Shown here piece after piece: positions 17,801-25,038 of a stretch of DNA of 64,000 nucleotides (positions are counted from its first letter, which is position 1; each line of letters starts with the position of its first letter). This stretch comes from Streptomyces venezuelae ATCC 10712 (GTDB taxonomy: Bacteria > Actinomycetota > Actinomycetes > Streptomycetales > Streptomycetaceae), in assembly GCF_008639165.1 (NCBI RefSeq), contig NZ_CP029197.1:1116001-1180000 (forward strand), given 5' to 3'. The notes under the pieces are model-generated. The model made no database searches, was not told the origin of the DNA, and was given only the letters and a program-made list of their open reading frames with translations. The position numbers and the translations under genes were made by a program.

Positions 17801-19517
17801 CGCGGGACTCCTCGCCGGCCGCCTCACGGGCGCGGTCCGCGGCCGCGCGGGCGGTGTCGCGGGCCGTGTCCCAGGCGGCGACGGTGGTCTTCTCGGCGTC
17901 GCTCGCGGCGAGGGCGGCGCGGGCCGGGTCGGCGTCGGGCGCGGTGTCGTCGAGCCAGCCGGCCCGTACGGCCTCGGCGGTCTCCTGCTCGACCTCGGCG
18001 AGCCGCTGGCGCAGGTGCCCGGCCTCGCTGCGGGCCCGCTGGGCCTCGGTCGCGGCGGCGGTGGCGTCCCGGTGGGCGGTCTCGCCCGCCTCCTGGAGCG
18101 CGGTGGAGCGCTCCTCCTCCTCGGCCGCGTGCCGCTCGCCCTCCTCGGCGGCGGCGGCGAGCGCGCGGACGAGGTCGGCGGCGGCCTCGGCGCGGGCCGC
18201 GAGGGCCGGGGCGGCGTCCCGCTCGGCCTCGCGGATGGCGGCGGCCACGCGCGCGGAACGGTCGCCGGCGGCGCGGTGGCGCAGGACGACCTCGGCGGCC
18301 TGCCAGGCGGAGTGCACGGTGCGGGCGTCGGTGAGTTCGCGGCGCTGGGAGGCGGCGCCCTTCTCGGCGGCGGTCAGCGCCAGGGAGGCGTGCCGGTAGG
18401 CGAGTTCGGCGGCGATGAGGGCGGCGCGCCCGCGCGCGGACTCGGCCTCGGCCACGGCGTGGCCCGCCGAGGTGACCTGCTGGGCGAGTTCGGCGCCCCG
18501 GCCGCGCTCCTGGGCGGCGCGGGCGGAGAGCCGGCGGGCCAGGGTACGGGTGCGGCGCTCGGCGGCGGTGTGGACCTCGCGGGCCCGGGAGCGGGTCTCG
18601 GCGGCCTCCACGATCCGGCCGAGGAGGTCCACGGAACCGGCCGTGAAGTCCCGCTCGGCGGTCAGTTCGGCGCGGCGGCCCAGCTTGTTGCCGAAGCCGC
18701 CGACGAGGTCGGCGAGGCCGTCGGTGTCCCGGGTGTCGGTGACGGCGCGCAGCAGCAGGTCGGTGAAGTCGGAGTCCTTCTTGACCGCGAAGAGGCCGGC
18801 GGCCTCGCCCTCGTCGGCGTTCATCTCCCGCTGGTAGCGGAAGAGTTCGGGGTCGAGTCCGAGGTCGCCGAGGTGCTCGTTCCAGCGGTCGTGGATCTCC
18901 TCCCAGTAGACCTCCAGGTGCGGGTAGGCCTTGCCGGCTTCTGTGATCGCGTCGCGGAAGCCCTTCATGGTGCGGCGGCGGCCGGTCGCGCCGGAGGCGC
19001 CCTCGACGGGCGGGCGGACGGCGGTCGCCTCGGCGACGGGGAGGTTGTCCAGGCTGAGTCCGGGCCCGGGCCGGAAGGAGTACCAGGCCTCGGCGAACTT
19101 CCGCGGGTCGGAGGAGACCTGGCGGCCGCGCCACTCGCTGGCCTTGCCGACCACGACGAGTTCGCCGGTGAGGGTGTGCTGCCACTCCAGGGCGACGTGC
19201 CCGCAGTCGTCGGCGAGCAGGAACTTGCGCAGCACGCCGGAGCTGGCGCCGCCCAGGGTGTTGCGGTGGCCCGGCAGCATGACCGAGAAGATCAGCTTGA
19301 GCAGGACGGACTTGCCGCCGCCGTTCTCCAGGAAGAGCACGCCCGCGGGCGCGGGGCGGCGCGGCGGGCCGACCGGCTCCTCCTCGAAGAACTCCGCCTG
19401 GGTGGGGGCGGGGTGGGGCACGGGCGCGCCGACTCCGCGCAGGTCCAGAACGGTGTCGGCGTAGCGCGCACCGGCGGGGCCGATGGAGTACAGGCGGACC
19501 CGGGACAGCTCGTACAT
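14823..19517 (-). CDS. SMC/MukB-like coiled-coil ATPase
   Basis: A 1564-residue protein with the split-ATPase layout of SMC, MukB and JetC proteins. An N-terminal nucleotide-binding half has ENGGGKS at about 64-70. More than 1000 residues of Ala/Glu/Arg-rich coiled coil follow, interrupted by a hinge-like globular region around 580-760. The C-terminal half has the ABC signature FSGGQ near 1420 and a Walker B-like segment TLFLDNPIG near 1459. The P-loop has Leu where the first Gly is usual, and Asn follows the Walker B Asp where Glu is expected. It is the last gene of a leftward operon, so it is probably a non-canonical condensin for DNA loop extrusion or plasmid exclusion. I see no JetD-like nuclease. 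Confidence 0.85.
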   Translation of the reverse strand: MYELSRVRLYSIGPAGARYADTVLDLRGVGAPVPHPAPTQAEFFEEEPVGPPRRPAPAGVLFLENGGGKSVLLKLIFSVMLPGHRNTLGGASSGVLRKFLLADDCGHVALEWQHTLTGELVVVGKASEWRGRQVSSDPRKFAEAWYSFRPGPGLSLDNLPVAEATAVRPPVEGASGATGRRRTMKGFRDAITEAGKAYPHLEVYWEEIHDRWNEHLGDLGLDPELFRYQREMNADEGEAAGLFAVKKDSDFTDLLLRAVTDTRDTDGLADLVGGFGNKLGRRAELTAERDFTAGSVDLLGRIVEAAETRSRAREVHTAAERRTRTLARRLSARAAQERGRGAELAQQVTSAGHAVAEAESARGRAALIAAELAYRHASLALTAAEKGAASQRRELTDARTVHSAWQAAEVVLRHRAAGDRSARVAAAIREAERDAAPALAARAEAAADLVRALAAAAEEGERHAAEEEERSTALQEAGETAHRDATAAATEAQRARSEAGHLRQRLAEVEQETAEAVRAGWLDDTAPDADPARAALAASDAEKTTVAAWDTARDTARAAADRAREAAGEESRAELAAARAADAAEAAGNAYDAERRAAEVLAAEDRLAELLSLPATGPQLSAPGSNFPGQRAATADAEDAPGTDSGPASQGPLTVTEFDRYADELRGMLDQAVASAERQLFELRTAAADDSRILGALGDGGLLPPGPDVLATVEHLGEHGIPALPGWRYLAQAVDPADHARVLAARPELVDGVVITDPVSYGRAREVLAAAALLPRSAVAVGTAAALLAPVPAQDPAQDGGSHDVFLVPPNPAMHDEHAADEERHALRARATARDEEIRALAARLAADRSLAARIGSWRADCPPGMLAELAAVATTARETADAAAAILDEARAARAEADEAAAEAAQVRDERQEAAQRARRVADALAGLAFRLRERSAWQAKLRELADDAAEAEARAQTCLERARAADEDRRAAQRSADDAHRTARALRAERAEIAGAPDTLPEGEAPASRAALPTLREAYRAASQLYEKVGVGADLRAEQARAESDESAALAELDRLTNKVRTRAEQLLESTDGADGPSRQAAAARAESLVQMLETRASEASEKLGRLRGEAERLAPEDGEAHTELPEELEPADAEQAQALLRTATAELASRSDALDAARAAHTGLLRDHRAAEDAAGGFEETAALLRDLLRDHTDEEREESEPYPGSLEEARTTAAEARRSLRGCTAELSSADAAVREAGDILVRHANSTRYEQVRTPARQQIRELPAAALPEHAAKWAEAFAPRLRVLTDELEQLERNRDSIVDRLRGLVESSLATLRSAQRLSRLPEGLGEWSGQEFLRIRFEEPDQATLAERLGEVVDEATRAAVKKNSDLRRDGMSLLLRGVQAALEPKGVSVEILKPDAVLRAERVPVGQMGDVFSGGQLLTAAIALYCTMAALRSNDRGRDKHRHAGTLFLDNPIGRANATYLLELQRAVSDALGVQLLYTTGLFDTTALAEFPLVIRLRNDADLRAGLKYISVEEHLRPGLPQQGGEGEAIHGEITATRMFRRHTADDPAQAPSA

Positions 19518-19569
19518 GGCGAGGGACTCTCGTGCTCTCGTGCTCTGGACGGTCGGTTGCGCGCGGCGG

Positions 19570-20463
19570 TCACGCGTGGAAGGGCAGGCCCGCGTCGGCG
19601 GCGAGCTCCAGGTCGTCGCCCTCGGGCGGCGGCAGGAGGGTCGCGGAGCCGTCGCTGACAGGGACGACGCCGAGTTCGAGGAGCTCGGCCATGGCGGCGG
19701 AACCGGCCATGTCGCGGACCTGGAGCTGGTAGCGGGCGGTGGTGCGGTAGGAGCCGCCGCCCTCGTCGCCGGTGCGCTGGAGGAAGCCGGACTCGGTGAG
19801 GAAGGCGGCGGCCTTGCCGACGATGCCGGTGGTGGACCCGGCGAGGCGGCGGGCGTCCTTGGTGGCGCCGGTGGCGCTGCGCCGGGCGTAGATCCGCCAG
19901 GCGGCCTCCAGGCCGGGGGCGTCGGTGGCCGGGTCGGTGTTCTCGCCCTGCTCCTCGGCGCGCTGTTCGAGACGCAGACAGGCCTGGCGTACGAAGGCGT
20001 CGACGCCGTTCACCGTGAGCCGGCCGATGTACGCGTCGTCCGCGAGGTCCTCCGGGCGGGGGAACGCCATGGCCGCGACGGCGAGATGGGCCAGGCCGTG
20101 CAGGAACCGGTCGGCGGAGTCCGTGGCGGCGCGGCGCGCGTAGTCGCCCATGCGGACGGCGAAGACGGAGTCCTCACCGGCGGTGACGGCCATCCCCGCG
20201 CGCGGGGAGACCTCCAGGACGATCAGGCCGAGACCGGTGGCGACGGCGTCGGCGAGGCGCGCGAAGGAGGGGTCCTCGCGGTAGCGGCGGAGCAGCTCCC
20301 CGTACTCGGCGTCGCGGGCCGGGAGCAGCTTGGGCTGGAGCCCGAAGGAGACGAGCCGGGCGGCGTCGGAGGCGTCGGCGGGGGTGACGGCGGGGGCGGC
20401 CGGGGGCTGTGGGGGCTCCTGCTCGCCCCACGCGTCGGCGTACTCGGCGTGGGTTTCGCTCAC
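19570..20463 (-). CDS. MukE/JetB-like subunit of the SMC-like operon (inferred)
   Basis: A 297-residue protein with an acidic, Pro-rich N-terminus of about 30 residues. A helical body follows, and the C-terminal third looks winged-helix-like (GIVGKAAAFLTESGFLQR, then a Tyr/Gln-rich strand region). No catalytic motif is seen. Its position directly before the SMC-like ATPase gene and its size suggest the MukE/JetB role, bridging kleisin and ATPase; this rests on context, not homology that I can demonstrate. The GTG start overlaps the preceding stop as GTGA. A 52-bp gap separates it from the ATPase gene. Confidence 0.75.
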   Translation of the reverse strand: MSETHAEYADAWGEQEPPQPPAAPAVTPADASDAARLVSFGLQPKLLPARDAEYGELLRRYREDPSFARLADAVATGLGLIVLEVSPRAGMAVTAGEDSVFAVRMGDYARRAATDSADRFLHGLAHLAVAAMAFPRPEDLADDAYIGRLTVNGVDAFVRQACLRLEQRAEEQGENTDPATDAPGLEAAWRIYARRSATGATKDARRLAGSTTGIVGKAAAFLTESGFLQRTGDEGGGSYRTTARYQLQVRDMAGSAAMAELLELGVVPVSDGSATLLPPPEGDDLELAADAGLPFHA

Positions 20464-21095
20464 GGCTGGGGCTCCTCGGTACGGCTCTCGGTCGGTGGGG
20501 GCGGCGGTGTCGGTACGACGGCGGGGGCGGCGGGTCGGGGCAGCGGCAGCGGCACGGGGGTGACGGCCGCGGTGCGCTCCGCGGTGGCGGCCGGCGCCTC
20601 GGGATGATCGGCCGGCCCGCCGGCGGGGACGTCCGCCGGGCGGGTGGGCGGCTCGGTGTCGAGGCGCACGGCGCGCACGGACGGGAGCCCGCGCCGGCGT
20701 GCGGCCGCCGCACGGGACGGCCCGGGCACGGCCACGACCCCGAGCCGGGGCGGCGCCCCGGGCCCGGGCTCCATGCGGCCGCCGTCCTCACGGTCCGCCG
20801 ACGGACCGCCGGGCGGATCGACGTGCACGGGGCTGAGCCGCGGACCGGTACCGGCCGCGGCGGCCCCACGACGAGGCCCCGCCGCACGGTCGTCGCGCTC
20901 CTGCGCCCCGGGCGGACCGGGCTCGGCCTCGGGCTCGGGCGGAAGCTCGGCTCCGGGCTGGGGCTCGGGGGCGGCCATGGGCTCGGGGGCGGGCTGGGTC
21001 TCGGGCTCCGGCCGGGGTGTCGGCTCCGGGTCCGTGGTGGCGTTGTCCACCAGGAGCGTGGCAGGCGTGGGAGGGGCCGGGGGGACGATGGTCAC
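20460..21095 (-). CDS. proline-rich disordered protein inside the SMC-like operon
   Basis: A 211-residue protein dominated by Pro, Glu, Ala, Arg and Gly with no hydrophobic core or recognisable domain, so probably intrinsically disordered. Repeated PEPE-type dipeptides fill the first 65 residues and a basic patch (AAAARRRG) lies near 140. The GTG start overlaps the upstream stop, and its own TGA overlaps the next GTG, both as GTGA. This double coupling argues for real translation. It may be a flexible linker or assembly factor for the complex; no function is known to me. Confidence 0.65.
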   Translation of the reverse strand: MTIVPPAPPTPATLLVDNATTDPEPTPRPEPETQPAPEPMAAPEPQPGAELPPEPEAEPGPPGAQERDDRAAGPRRGAAAAGTGPRLSPVHVDPPGGPSADREDGGRMEPGPGAPPRLGVVAVPGPSRAAAARRRGLPSVRAVRLDTEPPTRPADVPAGGPADHPEAPAATAERTAAVTPVPLPLPRPAAPAVVPTPPPPPTESRTEEPQP

Positions 21096-22636
21096 GAGGC
21101 CTCCGAGCGGTCGGCGGCCATGCCCACCGCGTCGAGCAGCGCCGTACCGACGATGAGGTCGGCGCCGCCGAACTCGGGGTCGTCCAGCGGGGTGCCGTCG
21201 TCGACCGCGAAGAGGAGGCGCTCCTCGCCCTGGCGGTACGCCGTACCGACCGGCGGGCTCGCCGCGTGGATGGCGAGCAGGGCGACGAGGTACGGCAGGT
21301 CGGCGTCGAGCTCGCGGGCCTCGGCCAGCAGCCCGGAGAGGCGGCGCGGGGCGTCGTGCTCCAGGTCGAGCAGGCGCAGGGCGCTCGCGAGCTGCTCCTC
21401 GCTGAACCGGGAGTCGTCGGGGGTGGCGATGAGGTCGGGCTCGGGCATCTCCGCGCCGAGGTGCTCCCGCTCCACGGGCGGGGTGAGCAGCAGGTCGACG
21501 AGGTCCCCGAGGCGTACGGAGGCGGGGGCGCGCAGTCCGGTGCCCCGGGCGAAGAAGGCGTCGGTGACCCGGGCGGCCTGCTCGACGGGGAGCGGCAGCG
21601 TGGGGGCGACCAGCTGCCCGTACACGTCGAGCCCGGTGTACGCGGTGGGGGCGGCGAAGGCCTGCCGGTCCTGCTCGGCGCGGAAGAGCGGGCCGGCGTC
21701 CAGGAGGCGGGACTGGAGCTGGGTGTGGCGCCGGATGCAGTCCTTCACTATGTCGACGAGCTCGGCGGCGCGCCGCTTGTGCTCGGCCGTCTTGGCGTCG
21801 GACGCGGCCTCGGCCTCGTCGCGTGCCCTGCGGATGTTGGTGAGGATGGCGTTCTCGTGGCGGTAGCGGTCGGCGACGTGGTCGAGCGCCTCGGCGATCA
21901 TGTCGGGCACCGCGTTGAGCCAGTCCACCGCGCGGACGTTGCGGCGGGTGGCCTCCAGGGTCTTGCGGAGGGACTCGGCGTACTGCACGGTCCGGTACCT
22001 GGCCTGCTCGGCGGCGAGCTGGGCGTCGGCGAGGCGGCCCCGGTTGATGAGGACCTCCAGCTTCACCTCGGCGGCGATCTGGGCGCTGGTGACGTCGGTG
22101 TCGAGGGCCCCGACGAGGACGTTGACCGCTTCGTCGGTGGTGCGGAGGTACACCCCGCCGCCGTATCCCGGGACCTCTTCGATGAGCTTGAAGTCGTAGT
22201 CCCTGCGGACGTAGACGCCGTCGGTGCCGAAGGTGCCGTAGACGGCGCGGAAGCCGCGGTCGACGCTGCCGACGTTGATCAGGTTCTCCAGGACCCAGCG
22301 GGCCACGCGCTCGTGCTCGGCGGCGGGGCGGGTGGGGGCCTGGGCGGCGACGCGGGGCAGCAGGCGGGCGACGATCTGCTCGTGGTCCGCGCCGGTGTCG
22401 AAGTCCATGTTGAGCGTGATGAGGTCGATCGCGGCGAGCGCGACCTCGGCCATCGCGTAGACCGTGTACTCGCCGGCGAGGTTCGCCTTGCGGGCGTCGA
22501 GGTCGTGCAGCGGGGCGGTGCACGCGAGCGCGCGGAGGCGCCGCGCGAGCCCTTCGTCGGCGGCCGGACCCTGCGCGGGCCGCGGCCCCGCGCTGAGCTG
22601 GGGCGGAGCGAGGTCCGTCGAGGCAGGCGAAGTCAC
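21092..22636 (-). CDS. MukF/JetA-like (kleisin-position) protein of the SMC-like operon
   Basis: A 514-residue, largely helical protein. The middle (about 190-300) is rich in Lys/Arg/Glu/Ala heptad-like stretches and likely forms a coiled coil. Folded helical regions lie at each end, a layout consistent with MukF/JetA kleisins. The role is inferred from its position as first gene before MukE-like and SMC-like products. The GTG at 22636 lies seven bases after a TAATCT hexamer with no ribosome site, suggesting a leaderless message. It is followed by GTGA coupling to the disordered protein. Confidence 0.75.
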   Translation of the reverse strand: MTSPASTDLAPPQLSAGPRPAQGPAADEGLARRLRALACTAPLHDLDARKANLAGEYTVYAMAEVALAAIDLITLNMDFDTGADHEQIVARLLPRVAAQAPTRPAAEHERVARWVLENLINVGSVDRGFRAVYGTFGTDGVYVRRDYDFKLIEEVPGYGGGVYLRTTDEAVNVLVGALDTDVTSAQIAAEVKLEVLINRGRLADAQLAAEQARYRTVQYAESLRKTLEATRRNVRAVDWLNAVPDMIAEALDHVADRYRHENAILTNIRRARDEAEAASDAKTAEHKRRAAELVDIVKDCIRRHTQLQSRLLDAGPLFRAEQDRQAFAAPTAYTGLDVYGQLVAPTLPLPVEQAARVTDAFFARGTGLRAPASVRLGDLVDLLLTPPVEREHLGAEMPEPDLIATPDDSRFSEEQLASALRLLDLEHDAPRRLSGLLAEARELDADLPYLVALLAIHAASPPVGTAYRQGEERLLFAVDDGTPLDDPEFGGADLIVGTALLDAVGMAADRSEAS

Positions 22637-22643
22637 GGTGCAC

Positions 22644-22649
22644 AGATTA
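22644..22649 (-). promoter_or_regulatory. putative leaderless -10 element of the SMC-like operon
   Basis: On the minus strand TAATCT is followed by seven bases and then the GTG start codon at 22636. This spacing would place the transcription start at the G of GTG. No Shine-Dalgarno sequence precedes that GTG. The -35 region is weak, so the call rests on the -10 match and spacing. Confidence 0.45.
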
Positions 22650-22761
22650 GGTCCTCGAACTGACAACGGTCGAAACGGCGCAGATGCGACCGGCCCCGAT
22701 CGGGACCTCCGGCGGGGCGGGAAGCCGGGGCCCGTGGGCAGGGGACCGGGCCCCCAGCCGG

Positions 22762-23472
22762 TCAGGGCGTCGGGCTCGACGGTGCTTCCACGGCTCGGGC
22801 GTAGGCGGCCGCGACGCGGGCGCGGGAGTCGTCGAGGTAGCGGGCGAGGAGGCGCTCGGCCGTGGCCCGCTCGCCGGCGCGCAGGGCGTCCAGGATCTCC
22901 CGGTTGCGCGCCAGGTAGGGCTGGTGGAGGACGCGGGGGTCGGCGACGAGGTGGAAGGCGAGGCGGAGTTCGGCGAGCACGCCCCGCATCAGCTCGTCGG
23001 TCCGCGCACTGCCGGCGAGGGCGACGAGCTCGCGGTGGAAGTGGATGTTGGCGGTGGAGACGCCGGGCCAGTCCCCGGCGTGGGCGGCGGCCTCGCCCTC
23101 GGCGACGGCGGCCGCCAGGCCTTCGAGGGGGTACGGCGGGTGTCCGAGCCCGCGGACGACGGCGCACTCGACGAGCCGCCGGGTGCGGTAGATGTCCTCC
23201 ACGTCGTCGACGGCCAGGACCCGGACGAAGACCCCGCGGTTGAGTTCGTGGACGAGCAGCCGCTCGTGGGTGAGGAGCCGGAAGGCCTCGCGAAGGGTGT
23301 TGCGGGACACCCCGAGCGCGCCGCCGATGCTGTCCTCGGAGAGCCGGGTGCCGGGCGGGAACCAGCCTTCGGCGACCCGGCCGCGCAGGATGTCGGCGAC
23401 CCGTTCCGCCGTGCTGGTGCGGCCGAGCAGTGCCCGGTCGTCGGCCAGGTCCCCGGCTTCCCTCGCTGTCAC
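22762..23472 (-). CDS. GntR-family (FCD/FadR subfamily) regulator
   Basis: A 236-residue regulator. The winged helix-turn-helix around residues 20-75 contains LSEDSIGGALGVSRNTLRE, and an all-helical FCD ligand domain fills the rest, with His residues suited to metal or carboxylate binding. It is divergent from pxpABC, so it probably controls 5-oxoproline (pyroglutamate) use. A palindrome matching the FadR-subfamily operator lies between the genes. The GTG at 23472 has GGGAG five bases upstream; the frame extends 21 codons further but without a ribosome site. Confidence 0.93.
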   Translation of the reverse strand: MTAREAGDLADDRALLGRTSTAERVADILRGRVAEGWFPPGTRLSEDSIGGALGVSRNTLREAFRLLTHERLLVHELNRGVFVRVLAVDDVEDIYRTRRLVECAVVRGLGHPPYPLEGLAAAVAEGEAAAHAGDWPGVSTANIHFHRELVALAGSARTDELMRGVLAELRLAFHLVADPRVLHQPYLARNREILDALRAGERATAERLLARYLDDSRARVAAAYARAVEAPSSPTP

Positions 23473-23536
23473 GGCGCTCCCTCTCCTCAGTCGTCCGCGC
23501 CGAGCCGGTCGCGCGGACCGTCGGCGGACGACCATC

Positions 23537-23566
23537 TTGTCGGATCGTTCAACGATCCTCTACTTT
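23537..23566 (+). promoter_or_regulatory. probable promoter of pxpABC
   Basis: TTGTCG (23537-23542) and TACTTT (23561-23566) are separated by 18 bp, a good vegetative-sigma spacing. The predicted start is near 23573, about 40 bases before the pxpA ATG. The GntR-type palindrome lies inside the spacer, where bound repressor would block polymerase. Confidence 0.5.
23542..23558. promoter_or_regulatory. GntR/FadR-type operator palindrome
   Basis: A perfect 17-bp inverted repeat, GGATCGTT-C-AACGATCC. Its core TCGTTCAACGA fits the FadR-subfamily consensus TNGTNNNACNA exactly. It lies between the divergent gntR and pxpA genes and within the pxpA promoter spacer, so it is the likely site of autoregulation and repression. 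Confidence 0.65.
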
Positions 23567-23611
23567 GACGGCACTGTACGGTCCTCCCCCTTCCCCCCTT
23601 TCGAGGTGCAG

Positions 23612-24391
23612 ATGCCCACCCCTCCCGAAGAGGCGGCCCCGATCGACCTCAACGCCGACCTCGGCGAGGGCTTCGGCCGCTGGACGCTCACCGACGACGA
23701 ACAGCTGCTTTCCGTCGTGACCAGTGCCAACGTGGCCTGTGGCTTCCACGCCGGGGACGCGGCCACCATGCGGCGGGTCTGCGAGCTGGCGGCCGCGCGC
23801 GGGGTACGGATCGGGGCCCAGGTGTCGTACCGCGACCTGGCCGGTTTCGGGCGGCGCTCGATGGACGTCCCGGCGGCGGAGCTGGCCGCCGAGGTGGCGT
23901 ACCAGATCGGCGCCCTGGAGGTCTTCGCGCGGGCGGCGGGCGCGCGCGTGGCGTACGTGAAGCCGCACGGCGCGCTCTACAACCGGGTGGTCAGGGACGA
24001 GGAGCAGGCGGCCGCCGTCGTCGAGGGCGTGCTGCTCGCGGACCGCTCGCTGCCGGTCCTCGGCCTGCCGGGGTCGCGGCTGCACGAGGCGGCGGCAAAG
24101 GCCGGTCTTCCGGTCGTCCCCGAGGCGTTCGGTGACCGGGCCTACCGGGCGGACGGCTCCCTCGTGCCCCGCGGGGAGGCGGGCGCGGTGGTCAGCGATC
24201 CGGCGGCCGTGGTGGAACGGTCGGTGGCGATGGCCCGGTTCGGGGTGGTCACGGCGCACTGCGGGAGTTCCGTCGCCGTCCGGCCGAGGTCGCTCTGTCT
24301 GCACGGGGACACGCCCGGCGCGGTGGAGCTGGCCCGGCGGGTCCGGGCGCGCCTCGAAGCCACCGGGGTGCGGGTGGAGGCGTTCGCGTGA
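23612..24391 (+). CDS. pxpA: 5-oxoprolinase subunit A (LamB/YcsF family)
   Basis: A 259-residue cytosolic LamB/YcsF protein. The N-terminal DLNADLGEGFG, the SANVACGFHAGD segment and the KPHGALYN motif are diagnostic. With PxpB and PxpC it forms the bacterial ATP-dependent 5-oxoprolinase, opening pyroglutamate to glutamate. The ATG at 23612 follows GAGGTG at four-base spacing. Its TGA overlaps the pxpB GTG. It is the first gene of a three-gene operon under a probable GntR-controlled promoter. Confidence 0.95.
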   Translation: MPTPPEEAAPIDLNADLGEGFGRWTLTDDEQLLSVVTSANVACGFHAGDAATMRRVCELAAARGVRIGAQVSYRDLAGFGRRSMDVPAAELAAEVAYQIGALEVFARAAGARVAYVKPHGALYNRVVRDEEQAAAVVEGVLLADRSLPVLGLPGSRLHEAAAKAGLPVVPEAFGDRAYRADGSLVPRGEAGAVVSDPAAVVERSVAMARFGVVTAHCGSSVAVRPRSLCLHGDTPGAVELARRVRARLEATGVRVEAFA

Positions 24392-25038
24392 GCCGCACCG
24401 CCCCGCGCGCGCTGCGCGTGGGTGAGCGGGCGCTCCTGGTGGAGCTGGCCGGCGGCGAGGAGACGGAGGCGTTCCACGCCGAGCTGCTGCGGCGCCGGGC
24501 GGCGGGAGAGCTGCCCGCCGTACGGGAGATCGTGCCGGCGGCGCGGACGGTGCTGCTCGACGGGGTGGCGGATCCGGACCGGCTCGCGGCCGAGCTGACC
24601 GGCTGGGACGTGGGGCCGCTCCCCGCGCGCGTGGACGGGGCGATCGAGATACCCGTCCGCTACGACGGACCGGATCTCGCGGAGGTCGCCGCGCTGTGGG
24701 GGGTGTCGGTCGAGGCGGCGGTACGGATCCACTCGGCGGCCGAGTTCCGGGTCGCGTTCTGCGGGTTCGCGCCGGGCTTCGGCTACCTGACGGGCCTCGG
24801 CGAGCGGTACGAGGTCCCCCGGCGGGCGACGCCCCGGACCGCCGTCCCGGCGGGATCGGTCGCCCTGGCGGGGCCGTACACGGGCGTGTACCCGCGCTCC
24901 TCCCCCGGTGGCTGGCAGCTGATCGGCACGACGGACGCGGTGCTCTGGGACACCGGCCGCGAGCCCGCCGCCCTGCTGACGCCCGGCACCCGGGTCCGGT
25001 TCACGGCGGAAGGCGACGCGCCGGGGGCCGGGCGATGA
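24388..25038 (+). CDS. pxpB: 5-oxoprolinase subunit B (KipI/allophanate hydrolase subunit 1 family)
   Basis: A 216-residue protein of the KipI/AHS1 family. The C-terminal cyclophilin-like half contains FCGFAPGFGYLTGL and the PRSSPGGWQLIG segment conserved in PxpB. It pairs with PxpC to handle ATP and the activated 5-oxoproline. The GTG start overlaps the pxpA stop, and its stop overlaps the pxpC ATG, so all three subunits are translationally coupled. The Bacillus homologue KipI also inhibits kinase KinA, but the context here supports the oxoprolinase role. Confidence 0.94.
   Translation: MSRTAPRALRVGERALLVELAGGEETEAFHAELLRRRAAGELPAVREIVPAARTVLLDGVADPDRLAAELTGWDVGPLPARVDGAIEIPVRYDGPDLAEVAALWGVSVEAAVRIHSAAEFRVAFCGFAPGFGYLTGLGERYEVPRRATPRTAVPAGSVALAGPYTGVYPRSSPGGWQLIGTTDAVLWDTGREPAALLTPGTRVRFTAEGDAPGAGR

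Noticed and set aside
14823..22636. Complete Wadjet (JetABCD) defence system
   Set aside because: No JetD-like gene is adjacent on either side, and the Walker B region differs from the usual pattern; only the JetABC-like part can be supported.
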